Assembly (NCBI RefSeq): GCF_016586165.1
Contig: NZ_BCPR01000027.1
Coordinates: 1-57,204, forward strand
Reading direction: 5' to 3'
Source of the DNA: Dyella sp. EPa41
GTDB taxonomy: Bacteria > Pseudomonadota > Gammaproteobacteria > Xanthomonadales > Rhodanobacteraceae
DNA: 57,204 nucleotides
Shown: in pieces, positions 16,909-25,764 of the stretch
Numbering within the stretch: the stretch's first letter is position 1
How the letters are laid out: every line of letters begins with the position of its first letter
Notes under the pieces: generated by a model
What the model saw: the letters and a program-made list of their open reading frames with translations, nothing else
The model's database searches: none
Told to the model about the DNA's origin: nothing
Program-made: the position numbers and the translations under genes

Positions 16909-18393
16909 TTAATGCGCCGCCAGCGCCACGGCCTCATGGGGAGACGCCGGCCCCGCGTCGACGCCCGGCCAGCCACCGCCCAACGCCTTGATCAGGCGCA
17001 CGTCGGCTTCCAGCCGGCGGCGCGAAAGCTCCAGCAGATTCTGCGACTGCGCGAGGTCCACGCTCTGCGTGGACACCACTTCCAGGTAGTCCGCCGCCCC
17101 GTCCCGGTAGCGCGTCAAAGCCAGCTGGGCCGCGCGGGCAGCGGCATCCACCGCATGCTGCTGCGCGACCGATTCGTCACCCAGCACCGCCAGCGAGGCG
17201 AGGTTGTCTTCCACGTCCTGGAAAGCGGTGAGCACGGTCTGCCGATAGTCGGCGGCGGCCGCATCGTGGCTGGCGTTCGCCCCGGCAAGTTCCTGTTTGC
17301 GGCGCCCGCCGTCGAACAAGGTGCCGACGAGTGCCGGGCCGATCGCCCAGAAGCGGCTGGGCAACATGGCGAACTGGGCCAGCTTCGAAGCTTCCAGGCC
17401 GCCGCTGGCCGACAGCAACAGGTCCGGAAAGAACGCCGACGTCGCCTCGCCCACATCGGCGTTGGCCGCCGCCACGCGACGCTCCGCCGCGGCGATATCC
17501 GGGCGGCGCTGCAGCAAGGTGGATGGAACGCCCGCCGGAACCCGGGGCAAGGCCAGCGGCTGCGTGTCCACCGGCAGGCTGAGCTGGGCCGGAGGGACGC
17601 CGATCAGCACGGCAATGGCGTGTTCGTGTTGTGCCCGGCTTTCGCCGAGATCGATCAACTTGGCCTGCGCCACTTGCCATTGCGCCTGTGCCTGCTGCAG
17701 GTCCGACTCGGACGCGATGCCACCCTGGTACCGCGTATTCACCAGCGACCTGGCGCGGGCGTAGTCCGCCACGGTCTGCTGCAGAAGCGCGGCTTCCGCA
17801 TCGAGTTCGCGCAGGTCGATGTAATCGATGGCGAGTTCCGCCTGCATGGCCAGGCGCACCGAGGCCAGGTCGGCTTCGCTCGCCTGGTAACGTGCCTGCG
17901 CGGCCTTCACCTGGTAGCCGATGCGTCCAAACAGGTCAGGCTCCCATGACACCGTGAGCCCCGCGTTGAAGTCGGACACGGTCTTGCCGGCCAGCGACCG
18001 GCCCACCACGTTCTGCGAGGTGTGATCGCGATCGGCGCCCAGCCCGGCGGTGACGGTCGGCCAATAGGCCGAGCGCGCCGTGCCGACCAGCGCCTTGGCC
18101 TGCGCGAGATTCGCCACGCTCCTGGCGATGGTCTGGTTGCCGACGTCAACCTTGCCTTCCAGATCGTCCAGCGTCGTGTCGCCGAACAATTTCCACCATG
18201 TCCCACGATCAATATCGTCGCCTGGTTGCGCGGGTTGCCACCCCGGCGCCGCACGCGATGCCTCCTTGAACTGGCCAGGCACGGCCACCGCGGGACGGAC
18301 ATAGGCAGGCCCGGGCGTGCAGCCGGCGAGCAAGCCGCCAAGCAACGCCGCCATCGCGGCCGCGCCAAGGGATGAGGTCATGCGAGGTTTCAT
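16909..18393 (-). CDS. RND efflux outer membrane factor (OprM/NodT-type lipoprotein)
   Basis: 494 residues with lipobox LLAGC (cysteine near 25) after a signal segment, and GGAG before ATG 18393. Two TolC-like repeats of long coiled-coil helices are present, with the family segments WWKLFGDTTLDDLE, GLTVSWEPDLFGRI, PSTLLQRRPDIAAAERRVAAANADVGEA and GPALVGTLFDGGRR. It forms the trimeric outer-membrane exit duct of the tripartite pump. Last gene of the permease-adaptor-duct operon, 12 bp after the adaptor. Confidence 0.94.
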   Translation of the reverse strand: MKPRMTSSLGAAAMAALLGGLLAGCTPGPAYVRPAVAVPGQFKEASRAAPGWQPAQPGDDIDRGTWWKLFGDTTLDDLEGKVDVGNQTIARSVANLAQAKALVGTARSAYWPTVTAGLGADRDHTSQNVVGRSLAGKTVSDFNAGLTVSWEPDLFGRIGYQVKAAQARYQASEADLASVRLAMQAELAIDYIDLRELDAEAALLQQTVADYARARSLVNTRYQGGIASESDLQQAQAQWQVAQAKLIDLGESRAQHEHAIAVLIGVPPAQLSLPVDTQPLALPRVPAGVPSTLLQRRPDIAAAERRVAAANADVGEATSAFFPDLLLSASGGLEASKLAQFAMLPSRFWAIGPALVGTLFDGGRRKQELAGANASHDAAAADYRQTVLTAFQDVEDNLASLAVLGDESVAQQHAVDAAARAAQLALTRYRDGAADYLEVVSTQSVDLAQSQNLLELSRRRLEADVRLIKALGGGWPGVDAGPASPHEAVALAAH

Positions 18394-18405
18394 GATCGGG
18401 TCTCC

Positions 18406-19566
18406 TCAGGCGTTCGCCGGACTGGCATTGATGCGCACGACCTGGCCCGCGCTGACGGCGTCGCCCGGGTTCACGATCACGCGCTCATCGCCCTGCAAAC
18501 CGGAACGGATCTCCACGCGTGCACCGAAATCACGCCCCAAGGTGACGGTGCGCAACTGCACCGCGCCCCTGGCATCCACGACGGCCACCTGCACCCCCGC
18601 GGGCCGGAACAGCAGCGCGTTGGCAGGCAGCGACAGACCCGGCTGCGCGGCCGACAGCGGCAGGCTCACCTGGGCATACGCGCCAGGCAGCACCGCGCCA
18701 TCCGGGTTGTCCAGGTCGACCTCCACGCGCAGCGTGCGGCTGCCCGCATCGATCGCACCGGACGTACGCGCCACCGTACCGATGAAGCGGCGCCCGGGGT
18801 ATTGCGGCAGCGCCAGGTTCGCCTTGGCGCCGGCGACGACGTCGGCGGCCTGGTCCTGCGGCACATCGACGAACACACGCAGCCGGTCGGTCTCGGCCAG
18901 GCGGAACAACGCGGCGGGCGTCCCGCCATTGCCCGCGTCGATCAGCGCGCCCGTATCGACATTGCGCACGGTGATCACGCCATCGAACGGCGCGGTCACC
19001 TTTTCGAACGATTGCAGCTGCGCGAGGCGGCTAACGTTTGCCTGGGCGGCCGCGAGCATGGCCTGCTTGGCCTTCATGGTGCTCACGTTCTCTTCGCTGG
19101 ACTGGCGGGAAACGGCGTCGTCCTTGAGCATCTCCTGCCAGCGCGCGGCGGTGACCCTGGCGATGTCGTAGTTGGCCGACGCCGTCGCCGCATCCGACCT
19201 GGCCTGCGCAAGCTCGGCATCGAGTTCGGGCGCATCGATGTCGGCGAGCAGGTCGCCGCGCTTCACGCGGGTGCCGATGTCGCTGTACCAGCGATGCAGA
19301 TAGCCGCTGGTGCGCGCGTAGATGTTTGCCTCCTGGAAGGCTTCCACGTCACCGGGCAACACGAGCATCTGCTCGGCCGGCGCCCTGGCCGGCGTCACCA
19401 CCGCCACGGTGGGCACGGCCAGCGCATCGGTCTGGCGGGCCACCGTGCCGTGCGCGGCGAGCCGCGGGATACCGCCGATGGACAAGGCCAGCGCCGCCGC
19501 GATGGCAGAAACGACCAGCAGGCGCTTCGGTGCAGCCGCTGGCTTGATGGGAACGAGCATGGACAT
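18406..19566 (-). CDS. RND efflux periplasmic adaptor (membrane fusion protein)
   Basis: 386 residues; GAGGAAG precedes ATG 19566. One N-terminal membrane segment (about 15-35) is followed by LPGDVEAFQEANIYARTSGY and the lipoyl-type VKRGDLLADIDAPELDAELAQA. Then come a coiled-coil hairpin, the matching half ERVTAPFDGVITVRNVDTG-like segment (KVTAPFDGVITVRNVDTGAL) and a beta-barrel domain. It bridges the inner-membrane permease and the outer-membrane duct. No His/Met-rich metal-binding stretch of the CusB type is seen. Confidence 0.94.
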   Translation of the reverse strand: MSMLVPIKPAAAPKRLLVVSAIAAALALSIGGIPRLAAHGTVARQTDALAVPTVAVVTPARAPAEQMLVLPGDVEAFQEANIYARTSGYLHRWYSDIGTRVKRGDLLADIDAPELDAELAQARSDAATASANYDIARVTAARWQEMLKDDAVSRQSSEENVSTMKAKQAMLAAAQANVSRLAQLQSFEKVTAPFDGVITVRNVDTGALIDAGNGGTPAALFRLAETDRLRVFVDVPQDQAADVVAGAKANLALPQYPGRRFIGTVARTSGAIDAGSRTLRVEVDLDNPDGAVLPGAYAQVSLPLSAAQPGLSLPANALLFRPAGVQVAVVDARGAVQLRTVTLGRDFGARVEIRSGLQGDERVIVNPGDAVSAGQVVRINASPANA

Positions 19567-19578
19567 GGGCGTGCTTCC

Positions 19579-22500
19579 TCAAGGTGTCGATGGGGTCGGA
19601 CCGGGTAGCGCCGGCACGGCGTTGCCTTCGCGGCGGCGCAGCCAGCCATGCACGGCGGCAAACACCACGGGAACGAAAACCAGCGTGGCGACCGTGCCGA
19701 ACAGCAGGCCACCGATGACCGCGCGACCGAGCGGCGCGTTCTGCTCGCCGCCATCACCCAGGCCCAACGCCATCGGCAGCATGCCGATGAGCATGGCCAA
19801 CGCGGTCATCAGCACCGGGCGGAAGCGCGTGCTGCCGGCGTCGAACGCGGCCTGCATGGGCGCCGCGCCTTCCTGGATGCGATCGCGCGCGAAGCTCACC
19901 ACCAGGATGCTGTTGGCGGTGGCGATGCCGATGCACATGATGGCGCCGGTCAGGGCAGGCACGCTGATGGTGGTGCGCGTGACGAACAGCACCCACGCCA
20001 TGCCCGAGATCGCCCCCGGCAGGCCGCTGATGATCACCAGCGGATCCGTCCACGACTGGAAGTTCACCACCATCAGCGCGTACACCAGCAGCACCGCGAA
20101 GGCGAGGCCGAGCAACAAGCCCTGGAAGGACGACTGCATGGTCTGCACCTCGCCTCGCACGACCAGGCTCGAACCCGGCGGCAGGTGCGCACGCGCCTGC
20201 GCGACCAGCGTGTCCACGTCGGCGGCGACCGCGCCCAGGTCGCGCCCCTGCACCCCGGCGAACACGTCGATCACCGGCTGCACGTTGTAATGCGACACCA
20301 CCGCGTCCTGCGAGCCGCGCGAGAGCGTGCTCAGCGACGCGAGGATCGGCACCGTCGCACCCTTCCCCCTCACGCCTTGCTGGTTGCCGTTGGTCAACGG
20401 GATGTTGCCCAGCGACTGCAACGAATCGATGGTGTACTGCGGGGCTTCCGTGGTCAGCGGGTAGCTCACGCCGTTCTTCGGGTTCAGCCAGAAATTGGGG
20501 GAGGTCTGCGAGCTGCCCGACAGCGCGATGAGCAGGTTCTGGGCGATCGTGCGCTGCTGGAAACCGGCCTGGATCGCCTTCGTGCGGTCCACGTCGATGT
20601 TGATCGACGGCGCGTCGTCCGGCTGCTGGATGCGCGGATCGACCAGGCCCTGCACATGGCGGAACGATGCCAGCAACTGTTCGGCAATCCGCCGGTTGGC
20701 GACCTGGTCCTTGCCCACCACCTGCACATCGATGGGCGACGGCAGGCCGAAGTCCAGGGTCTGGCTGATGATGTCGGCGGGCAGGAAGGCAAACGTCACG
20801 CCGGGGAATTCGCGATTGAGCTGCTCGCGCAGGGCTTCGACATAAGTGGCCGTGGCGCCGTGCCCGGGCTTCAAGGTCACCAGGATGTCCGCATCGGCCG
20901 AACCCACCGGCAACGACGAGTCGTAGGTGATGTTGATGCCGCTCACGGGCAGGCCGATGTTGTCGAGGATGCTGCCCAGCGTCGACGGCGGAATCACCGT
21001 GCGGATGCGTTGCTCCACCAGGTCGACAAGCCGGGCCGTCTGTTCGATGCGGGTGCCGGTACGCACGCGCATGTGCAGGCGGATTTCGCCGGTGTCGGAG
21101 GTGGGGAAGAAATCCCGGCCCAGCACCGGAACCAGCAGCAGCGAGGCACCACACACCAGCGCGAAGCCGAGCGCAACGCGACGCGGACTGGCGATGGCGG
21201 CAGACAGGGTGGCCTGGTAACGGCCGTGGAACCGTTCGAAGCCCTGTTCAAAGCGTTGCTGGAAACGGCGGAGCGCACCCCAGCGGCCACGAGTGCCGGA
21301 CGCCGCGCGCTCGCCGCGCAGCAGGTACATCGCCAGCGTGGGGATCAGCGTGCGGGAGAGCACGTACGAAGCCAGCATGGCGAACACGACCGCCTCGGCC
21401 AGCGGCACGAACAGGTAACGGGCCACACCCGAGAGCAGGAACATTGGCAGGAACACGATGCAGATGGACAACGTCGAGACCAGCGTCGGCAAGGCGATCT
21501 GCGAGGAGGCGTCGACGATCGCATCCATCAGCGGCTTGCCCATGTCCCGGTGATGGCTGATTGCCTCGATGGCCACGGTGGCGTCGTCCACCAGGATGCC
21601 CACCGCCAGCGCCAGCCCGCCCAGCGTCATGATGTTGATGGTCTGCCCCAGCGCGGAGAGCGCGATCAGCGAGCTCATCACCGACAGCGGGATGGTGATG
21701 GCAATGATCAGCGTCGAGCGCCAGCTGCCGAGGAAGAGCAGGATCATCAGCGCGGTAAGCGCGGCTGCGATCACGCCTTCGCGGATCACCCCGTCCACGG
21801 CGGAGCTGACGAACACCGACTGGTCGGAGACGGGCTTCACCGCCAGCGCCTTCGGCAAGCCCGCCACGATGCGCGGCAGCATGGCCTTCACCTGGCCGAT
21901 GATGTCCAGCGTCGAGGCGTCGCCGCTCTTCTCCACCTGCAGCAGCGCCGAGCGCGTGCCGTCGACGCGCACGATGTTGGTCTGCGGGGCGAAGCCATCG
22001 CGCACCTGGGCCACGTCGCGCAGGTACACCACGCCGCCCGGCGTCGATTTCACCGGAAGAAGGTTGAGCTCGTCCACGCTGGACGGGCTGCCGTTGAGAT
22101 TGACGTTGTATTCGAGCGCGCCGATCTTGGCGGTGCCGCCGGGCAGGATCAGGTTCTGCGCGTTCACCGCATTCACCACGTCCAGCGGCGACAGGCCGTG
22201 CGCCTGCATGGCCTGCGCATCCAGGTCCACCATCACCTGGCGCACCTTGCCGCCGAACGGCAGCGGGATCGCCGCCCCCTGCACGGTGGCCAGCTGCGTA
22301 CGGATGAAGTTGTTGCCCAGGTCGTACAGCTGCTGCTCGGGCAGCGACTGGCTGGACAGGGCGAGCTGCAGGATCGGCACCGTCGAGGCGTTATAGGAAA
22401 TGACCAGCGGCGGCAGCGTGCCCGGCGGCAGCACGCGCAGGATCGATTGCGCGTTGGATGACGCTTCGGCGATGGCCCGATTGATGTCCGCGCCGGGATG

Positions 22501-22788
22501 GAAATACACCTTGATCACCGCCACGCCGTTGAGCGACTGCGACTCGACGTGTTCGATGTTGTCCACGTCCGAGGTGAGCGCGCGCTCGTAGGGCGTGGTG
22601 ATGCGATTGGCCATGTCATCGGCGGAAAAGCCGTTGTACGACCACACGATGCTGAGCACCGGGATGTTGATGTTCGGAAAGATGTCGGTGGGCGTGCGCA
22701 ATACCATCAGCGGCCCGATGACGGCCAGCAGCAGGGCCAGCACGATGAAGGTATAGGGGCGCCGTAGCGCCAGACGGACGATCCACAT
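19579..22788 (-). CDS. RND efflux permease (HAE-1/AcrB-like)
   Basis: 1069 residues from ATG 22788, with GAGGG seven bases ahead; an in-frame TTG at 22794 is less likely. Twelve transmembrane helices in the two-repeat RND layout: TM1 near residues 10-28, then a large periplasmic loop, TM2-6, and the second repeat. The TM4 proton-relay pair is in LAVGILVDDATVAIE, matching hydrophobe/amphiphile exporters rather than the metal-type G-x-x-VDGA pattern. It takes substrates from periplasm or membrane and exchanges them for protons. First gene of the pump operon and divergent from the two-component genes. Confidence 0.95.
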   Translation of the reverse strand: MWIVRLALRRPYTFIVLALLLAVIGPLMVLRTPTDIFPNINIPVLSIVWSYNGFSADDMANRITTPYERALTSDVDNIEHVESQSLNGVAVIKVYFHPGADINRAIAEASSNAQSILRVLPPGTLPPLVISYNASTVPILQLALSSQSLPEQQLYDLGNNFIRTQLATVQGAAIPLPFGGKVRQVMVDLDAQAMQAHGLSPLDVVNAVNAQNLILPGGTAKIGALEYNVNLNGSPSSVDELNLLPVKSTPGGVVYLRDVAQVRDGFAPQTNIVRVDGTRSALLQVEKSGDASTLDIIGQVKAMLPRIVAGLPKALAVKPVSDQSVFVSSAVDGVIREGVIAAALTALMILLFLGSWRSTLIIAITIPLSVMSSLIALSALGQTINIMTLGGLALAVGILVDDATVAIEAISHHRDMGKPLMDAIVDASSQIALPTLVSTLSICIVFLPMFLLSGVARYLFVPLAEAVVFAMLASYVLSRTLIPTLAMYLLRGERAASGTRGRWGALRRFQQRFEQGFERFHGRYQATLSAAIASPRRVALGFALVCGASLLLVPVLGRDFFPTSDTGEIRLHMRVRTGTRIEQTARLVDLVEQRIRTVIPPSTLGSILDNIGLPVSGINITYDSSLPVGSADADILVTLKPGHGATATYVEALREQLNREFPGVTFAFLPADIISQTLDFGLPSPIDVQVVGKDQVANRRIAEQLLASFRHVQGLVDPRIQQPDDAPSINIDVDRTKAIQAGFQQRTIAQNLLIALSGSSQTSPNFWLNPKNGVSYPLTTEAPQYTIDSLQSLGNIPLTNGNQQGVRGKGATVPILASLSTLSRGSQDAVVSHYNVQPVIDVFAGVQGRDLGAVAADVDTLVAQARAHLPPGSSLVVRGEVQTMQSSFQGLLLGLAFAVLLVYALMVVNFQSWTDPLVIISGLPGAISGMAWVLFVTRTTISVPALTGAIMCIGIATANSILVVSFARDRIQEGAAPMQAAFDAGSTRFRPVLMTALAMLIGMLPMALGLGDGGEQNAPLGRAVIGGLLFGTVATLVFVPVVFAAVHGWLRRREGNAVPALPGPTPSTP

Positions 22789-22870
22789 GGTCAACCCTCG
22801 GCATCGGCCACCCGGGCCGCGACATGCCCAAGGCTAGGATCGGGGCGCTTGCCCACCCCTGACGGCCACC

Positions 22871-22884
22871 TGACAATTTTGTAA
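22871..22884. promoter_or_regulatory. CusR/HprR-type response-regulator box
   Basis: TGACAATTTTGTAA is an imperfect palindrome (ACAA-TT-TTGT core) in the 152-bp divergent region. Its segment ACAATTTTGTAAT matches the reverse complement of the palindromic CusR/HprR/CopR consensus TTACAAAATTGTAA that I recall for E. coli. Placed 70 bp before the regulator gene and 83 bp before the permease start, it can serve both. A TATGAT at 22909-22914 is a possible -10 for the regulator genes. Confidence 0.72.
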
Positions 22885-22940
22885 TCGCGATGGGGGTGGC
22901 TCCCCACGTATGATGGCCACAAGCCAACGCGAGAACGTCC

Positions 22941-23621
22941 ATGCGTCTGCTTGTGATCGAAGACGAAAAGAAGGCCGGCGAGTACCTCAAGAAGGGGCTC
23001 GAGGAATCCGGCTTTACCGTGGATGTCGCGGCCAATGGCATCGACGGCCTGCACCTGGCGCTGGAGGACGACTACGACCTCGTCGTGCTGGACGTCATGC
23101 TGCCCGGCATCGACGGCTGGGCCGTGCTGACGCGGCTGCGCGCCAGGAAGGACACGCCGGTGCTGCTGCTCACCGCGATGGACGAGCTGGAAGAACGCGT
23201 GAAGGGACTGGAACTGGGTGGCGACGATTACCTGGTGAAGCCGTTCGCCTTCGTCGAGTTGCTCGCCCGTATCCGCACCCTGCTCCGCCGCGGCCCGCCG
23301 CGCGACATCGAGCACATGCACATCGGCGACCTGGAGATCGACGCCGTGCGCCGGCGCGTTCGCCGCGGTGGCCAGCGCATCGACCTCACGCCACGCGAGT
23401 TCTCGCTCCTGCAGCTGCTGGCGCGGCGTCGCGGTGAAGTACTCAGCCGCACCCAGATCGCCTCCTATGTGTGGGACATGAATTTCGACAGCGACACCAA
23501 CGTGGTGGAGGTGGCCATCCGCCGGCTGCGCGTGAAGATCGACGACGGCCACCAGCTCAAGCTGATCCACACTGTGCGCGGGATGGGCTACGTGCTCGAC
23601 GAGGAGCGCGAGGACACCTGA
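22941..23621 (+). CDS. OmpR-family response regulator (CusR/CopR/HprR-like)
   Basis: 226 residues. Receiver domain: acidic pair in VIEDEKKAG, phospho-acceptor D51 in [12 protein letters not shown] in LLLTAMD and K in YLVKPF. Winged-helix DNA-binding domain from about 130: [22 protein letters not shown] and [14 protein letters not shown]. The linker motif [17 protein letters not shown] is typical of the heavy-metal regulator subfamily. It probably binds the adjacent palindrome and controls both its own operon and the RND pump. Its stop shares a base with the kinase start. Confidence 0.93.
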   Translation: MRLLVIEDEKKAGEYLKKGLEESGFTVDVAANGIDGLHLALEDDYDLVVLDVMLPGIDGWAVLTRLRARKDTPVLLLTAMDELEERVKGLELGGDDYLVKPFAFVELLARIRTLLRRGPPRDIEHMHIGDLEIDAVRRRVRRGGQRIDLTPREFSLLQLLARRRGEVLSRTQIASYVWDMNFDSDTNVVEVAIRRLRVKIDDGHQLKLIHTVRGMGYVLDEEREDT

Positions 23622-25024
23622 TGGCACGCCTGTCGCTCAGCGCCCGGCTGGCCATCACCTTCGTGGTGATCACGGTGACGTGCTTCAGCGCGGTCGGCTT
23701 CCTGCTGTTCGAAGCGGCCGCCCGGCGCATCCATGAGCAGGACGACACCAACCTCGTGCTGGCGACGCGCCACTTGCGGCGGCTGGTGGCCGAACTGGAC
23801 TCGCCTCCCGACGTCGCCGCGCATAAGGATCGCCTGATCATCGGCGTCCTGGGTGACACGAACAATGCGCTGCGCATCGAGGACGATGCCGGCCACGTGC
23901 TGGTCGAGCGCAATCCCTCCCGGGTCCCGCTCGCATCGACAAGCGCCGTGCCCGTGGCTCGGCGCATCGTGGCCAGCGACGTGCAGTCCTGGCGCGACGC
24001 CGACGACCATGAGGTCCGCGGCGTATCCGCCATCGGGCGCCCCGGCGATGGTTCGACCGTCACCATCGTGGTGGCGCGATCGCTCGCGGATCGCGCCCTG
24101 CTGCTCTCGCGCTATCGACGCGACACCATCGCGGCGCTTGCGGCGGGCATGCTGGTCGCCGTACTGCTCAGCTACGTGCTCGTGCGGCGCGCGCTGCGCC
24201 CCTTGCATGCCATGGCCGACAGTGCGGCGGCGGTGACCGCGCATCGCCTGAGCACGCGCATGCCGGCTGGCGAGGTGCCCGCCGAACTCGAGGCACTCGG
24301 CGCCGCATTGAATGCCATGCTGGCCCGCATCGAGGACGGTTTTACCCGCGTGTGGCAGTTCACCGTGGATCTCGCGCACGACCTGCGCACCCCTATCGGC
24401 AACCTGCGCGGCGCCAACGAGGTCGCCCTCACCCGCCCGCGCAGCGTGGCGGAATACCAGGCACTGCTGGGCTCCAACATCGAGGAGTGCGACAGGGTCA
24501 GCCGCACTATTGAAAGCGTGCTGTTCCTGGCGCGTGCCGACAGTCCCCAGTTCGCGTTGCAGCGGGTGGTCATCGACGCCGGCGAAGAGCTGCGGCGCAT
24601 CGCGGACTATTTCGAAGGATTGTCATCCGAAGCCGGCGTCGCCGTGCAGGTCACGGCGGACGCCAGCGTCTACGCCGACCGCGAGCTGTTCCGCCGCGCG
24701 GTCAGCAACCTGCTCTCCAATGCGCTGCGCTACACGCCGGCCGGGGGCACCGTCCACTTGTCCGCCCGCGAGACGAACCGAGGCGTGGAGGTCAGCGTGG
24801 AAAACCCCGGCGCCGGCATTCCGCCGGAGCACATGGAGCACCTGTTCGATCGTTTCTACCGGGTCGACCGCTCGCGCAGCGATTCGGCCCACTCCACGGG
24901 ACTGGGCCTGTCCATCGTCAAGAGCATCATGGAACTTCACGACGGCGACGTGATGGCGCGCAGCGAACATCAGGGCATGACGCGCTTTGCCTTGCTCTTT
25001 CCGGCCGGCCCCGCATCCGGCTGA
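23621..25024 (+). CDS. Sensor histidine kinase (CusS-like subfamily)
   Basis: 467 residues from ATG 23621, overlapping the regulator stop. TM1 at about 8-30, a periplasmic sensor of about 130 residues, TM2 at about 165-188, HAMP (RRALRPLHAMADSAAAVTAH), then H253 in DLAHDLRTPIGNL and an HATPase with NLLSNALRYTP, VENPGAGIPPEHMEHLFDRFYR and STGLGLSIVKSIMELH. It should phosphorylate the upstream regulator in response to a periplasmic signal. The sensor domain has no Met- or His-rich patch, so a metal ligand is not evident. Ends 8 bp from the convergent HAD gene. Confidence 0.93.
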   Translation: MARLSLSARLAITFVVITVTCFSAVGFLLFEAAARRIHEQDDTNLVLATRHLRRLVAELDSPPDVAAHKDRLIIGVLGDTNNALRIEDDAGHVLVERNPSRVPLASTSAVPVARRIVASDVQSWRDADDHEVRGVSAIGRPGDGSTVTIVVARSLADRALLLSRYRRDTIAALAAGMLVAVLLSYVLVRRALRPLHAMADSAAAVTAHRLSTRMPAGEVPAELEALGAALNAMLARIEDGFTRVWQFTVDLAHDLRTPIGNLRGANEVALTRPRSVAEYQALLGSNIEECDRVSRTIESVLFLARADSPQFALQRVVIDAGEELRRIADYFEGLSSEAGVAVQVTADASVYADRELFRRAVSNLLSNALRYTPAGGTVHLSARETNRGVEVSVENPGAGIPPEHMEHLFDRFYRVDRSRSDSAHSTGLGLSIVKSIMELHDGDVMARSEHQGMTRFALLFPAGPASG

Positions 25025-25032
25025 CGCCCTGC

Positions 25033-25626
25033 TCAGGCCACCTCGCGCCACTGGAAGAAGCGGCGATGGGCCATCTGCAGCAATTCGCGATCCTCGTGCG
25101 TGTCCCCGTAGGCATAGACGACCGGGTAGGCGTCGACGTCGTAAGCGGCATGTACGCGGCGACGTTTTTCCGCGCCCACGCACTGCGCGCCCCGGTACCT
25201 GCCGGTCAAACGGCCCCGGCGGCTTTCCAGCGCCGAACACAGCAGCTCGAGGTCATGCTGCCGGCACCAATGGGACAGGTAGATATCCAGCGCGCCCGAA
25301 ACCACCACTACGCGGTCCCCCTGGCGCTTGTGCCAGAGAATGCGCTCGAGCGCGTTGTCGCGCAGGGCGTGCGGGATGATTTCGTGGGCGAAACGACGCC
25401 CCTGTTCGTTCGCGTGCGCCTCGTCCATGCCCTGCAGGCCGAGCCGAACCGCGCTGGCGCGCATGGTATTGGACGGCACGATGCCGAACGTGTAGCCCAG
25501 CACCATCGGCGCCAACAGCAGGCCGCCCCAGCGTAGCCTGATCGACGGCACCGCGAATTCCAGAAACGGACGGAACAGCTCCTTGGTGGTGATGGTGCCG
25601 TCGAAGTCGAACAAAGCCAGGTTCAT
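25033..25626 (-). CDS. HAD-IB family hydrolase (phosphoserine phosphatase-like)
   Basis: 197 residues, AGGA before ATG 25626. HAD motif I is LALFDFDGTITTKE, motif II VVVSGALDIYL, motif III around GAEKRRR, and motif IV YAYGDTHEDRELL. The helical cap lies between motifs I and II, as in the HAD-IB subgroup. The substrate is probably a phosphorylated small molecule; phosphoserine is not certain. Cytoplasmic. Transcribed away from the REP doublet and towards the sensor kinase. Confidence 0.88.
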   Translation of the reverse strand: MNLALFDFDGTITTKELFRPFLEFAVPSIRLRWGGLLLAPMVLGYTFGIVPSNTMRASAVRLGLQGMDEAHANEQGRRFAHEIIPHALRDNALERILWHKRQGDRVVVVSGALDIYLSHWCRQHDLELLCSALESRRGRLTGRYRGAQCVGAEKRRRVHAAYDVDAYPVVYAYGDTHEDRELLQMAHRRFFQWREVA

Positions 25627-25671
25627 CTATTTCCTCTGTAAGCCACGGACAGTTCCTTCAGCGATCGTTAT

Positions 25672-25752
25672 ATGTGGGAGCGCACCCTGTGCGCGACTCA
25701 TGCTTGCCCAACGATCCGGTGATCGCGTCGCGCACGGGGTGCGCTCCCACAT
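25672..25752. repeat. REP doublet (BIME-like inverted repeat)
   Basis: Arms ATGTGGGAGCGCACCCTGTG... (25672-25697) and its complement (25727-25752) match at 25 of 26 positions around a 29-base spacer. The arm sequence GTGGGAGCGCACCCTGTGCG resembles REP elements of Pseudomonas and Xanthomonadales genomes, and lies in an intergenic gap as REPs do. No RAYT transposase gene is in the window. Confidence 0.88.
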
Positions 25753-25764
25753 GAAAGTCCCCCG

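Noticed and set aside
19648-22461. Plus-strand open frame of 937 codons
   Set aside because: Exactly antisense to the RND permease, low-complexity His/Arg/Gln composition, no motif.
22789-22794. TTG start for the RND permease
   Set aside because: The ATG two codons later has a well-placed GAGGG site and gives the usual N-terminus.
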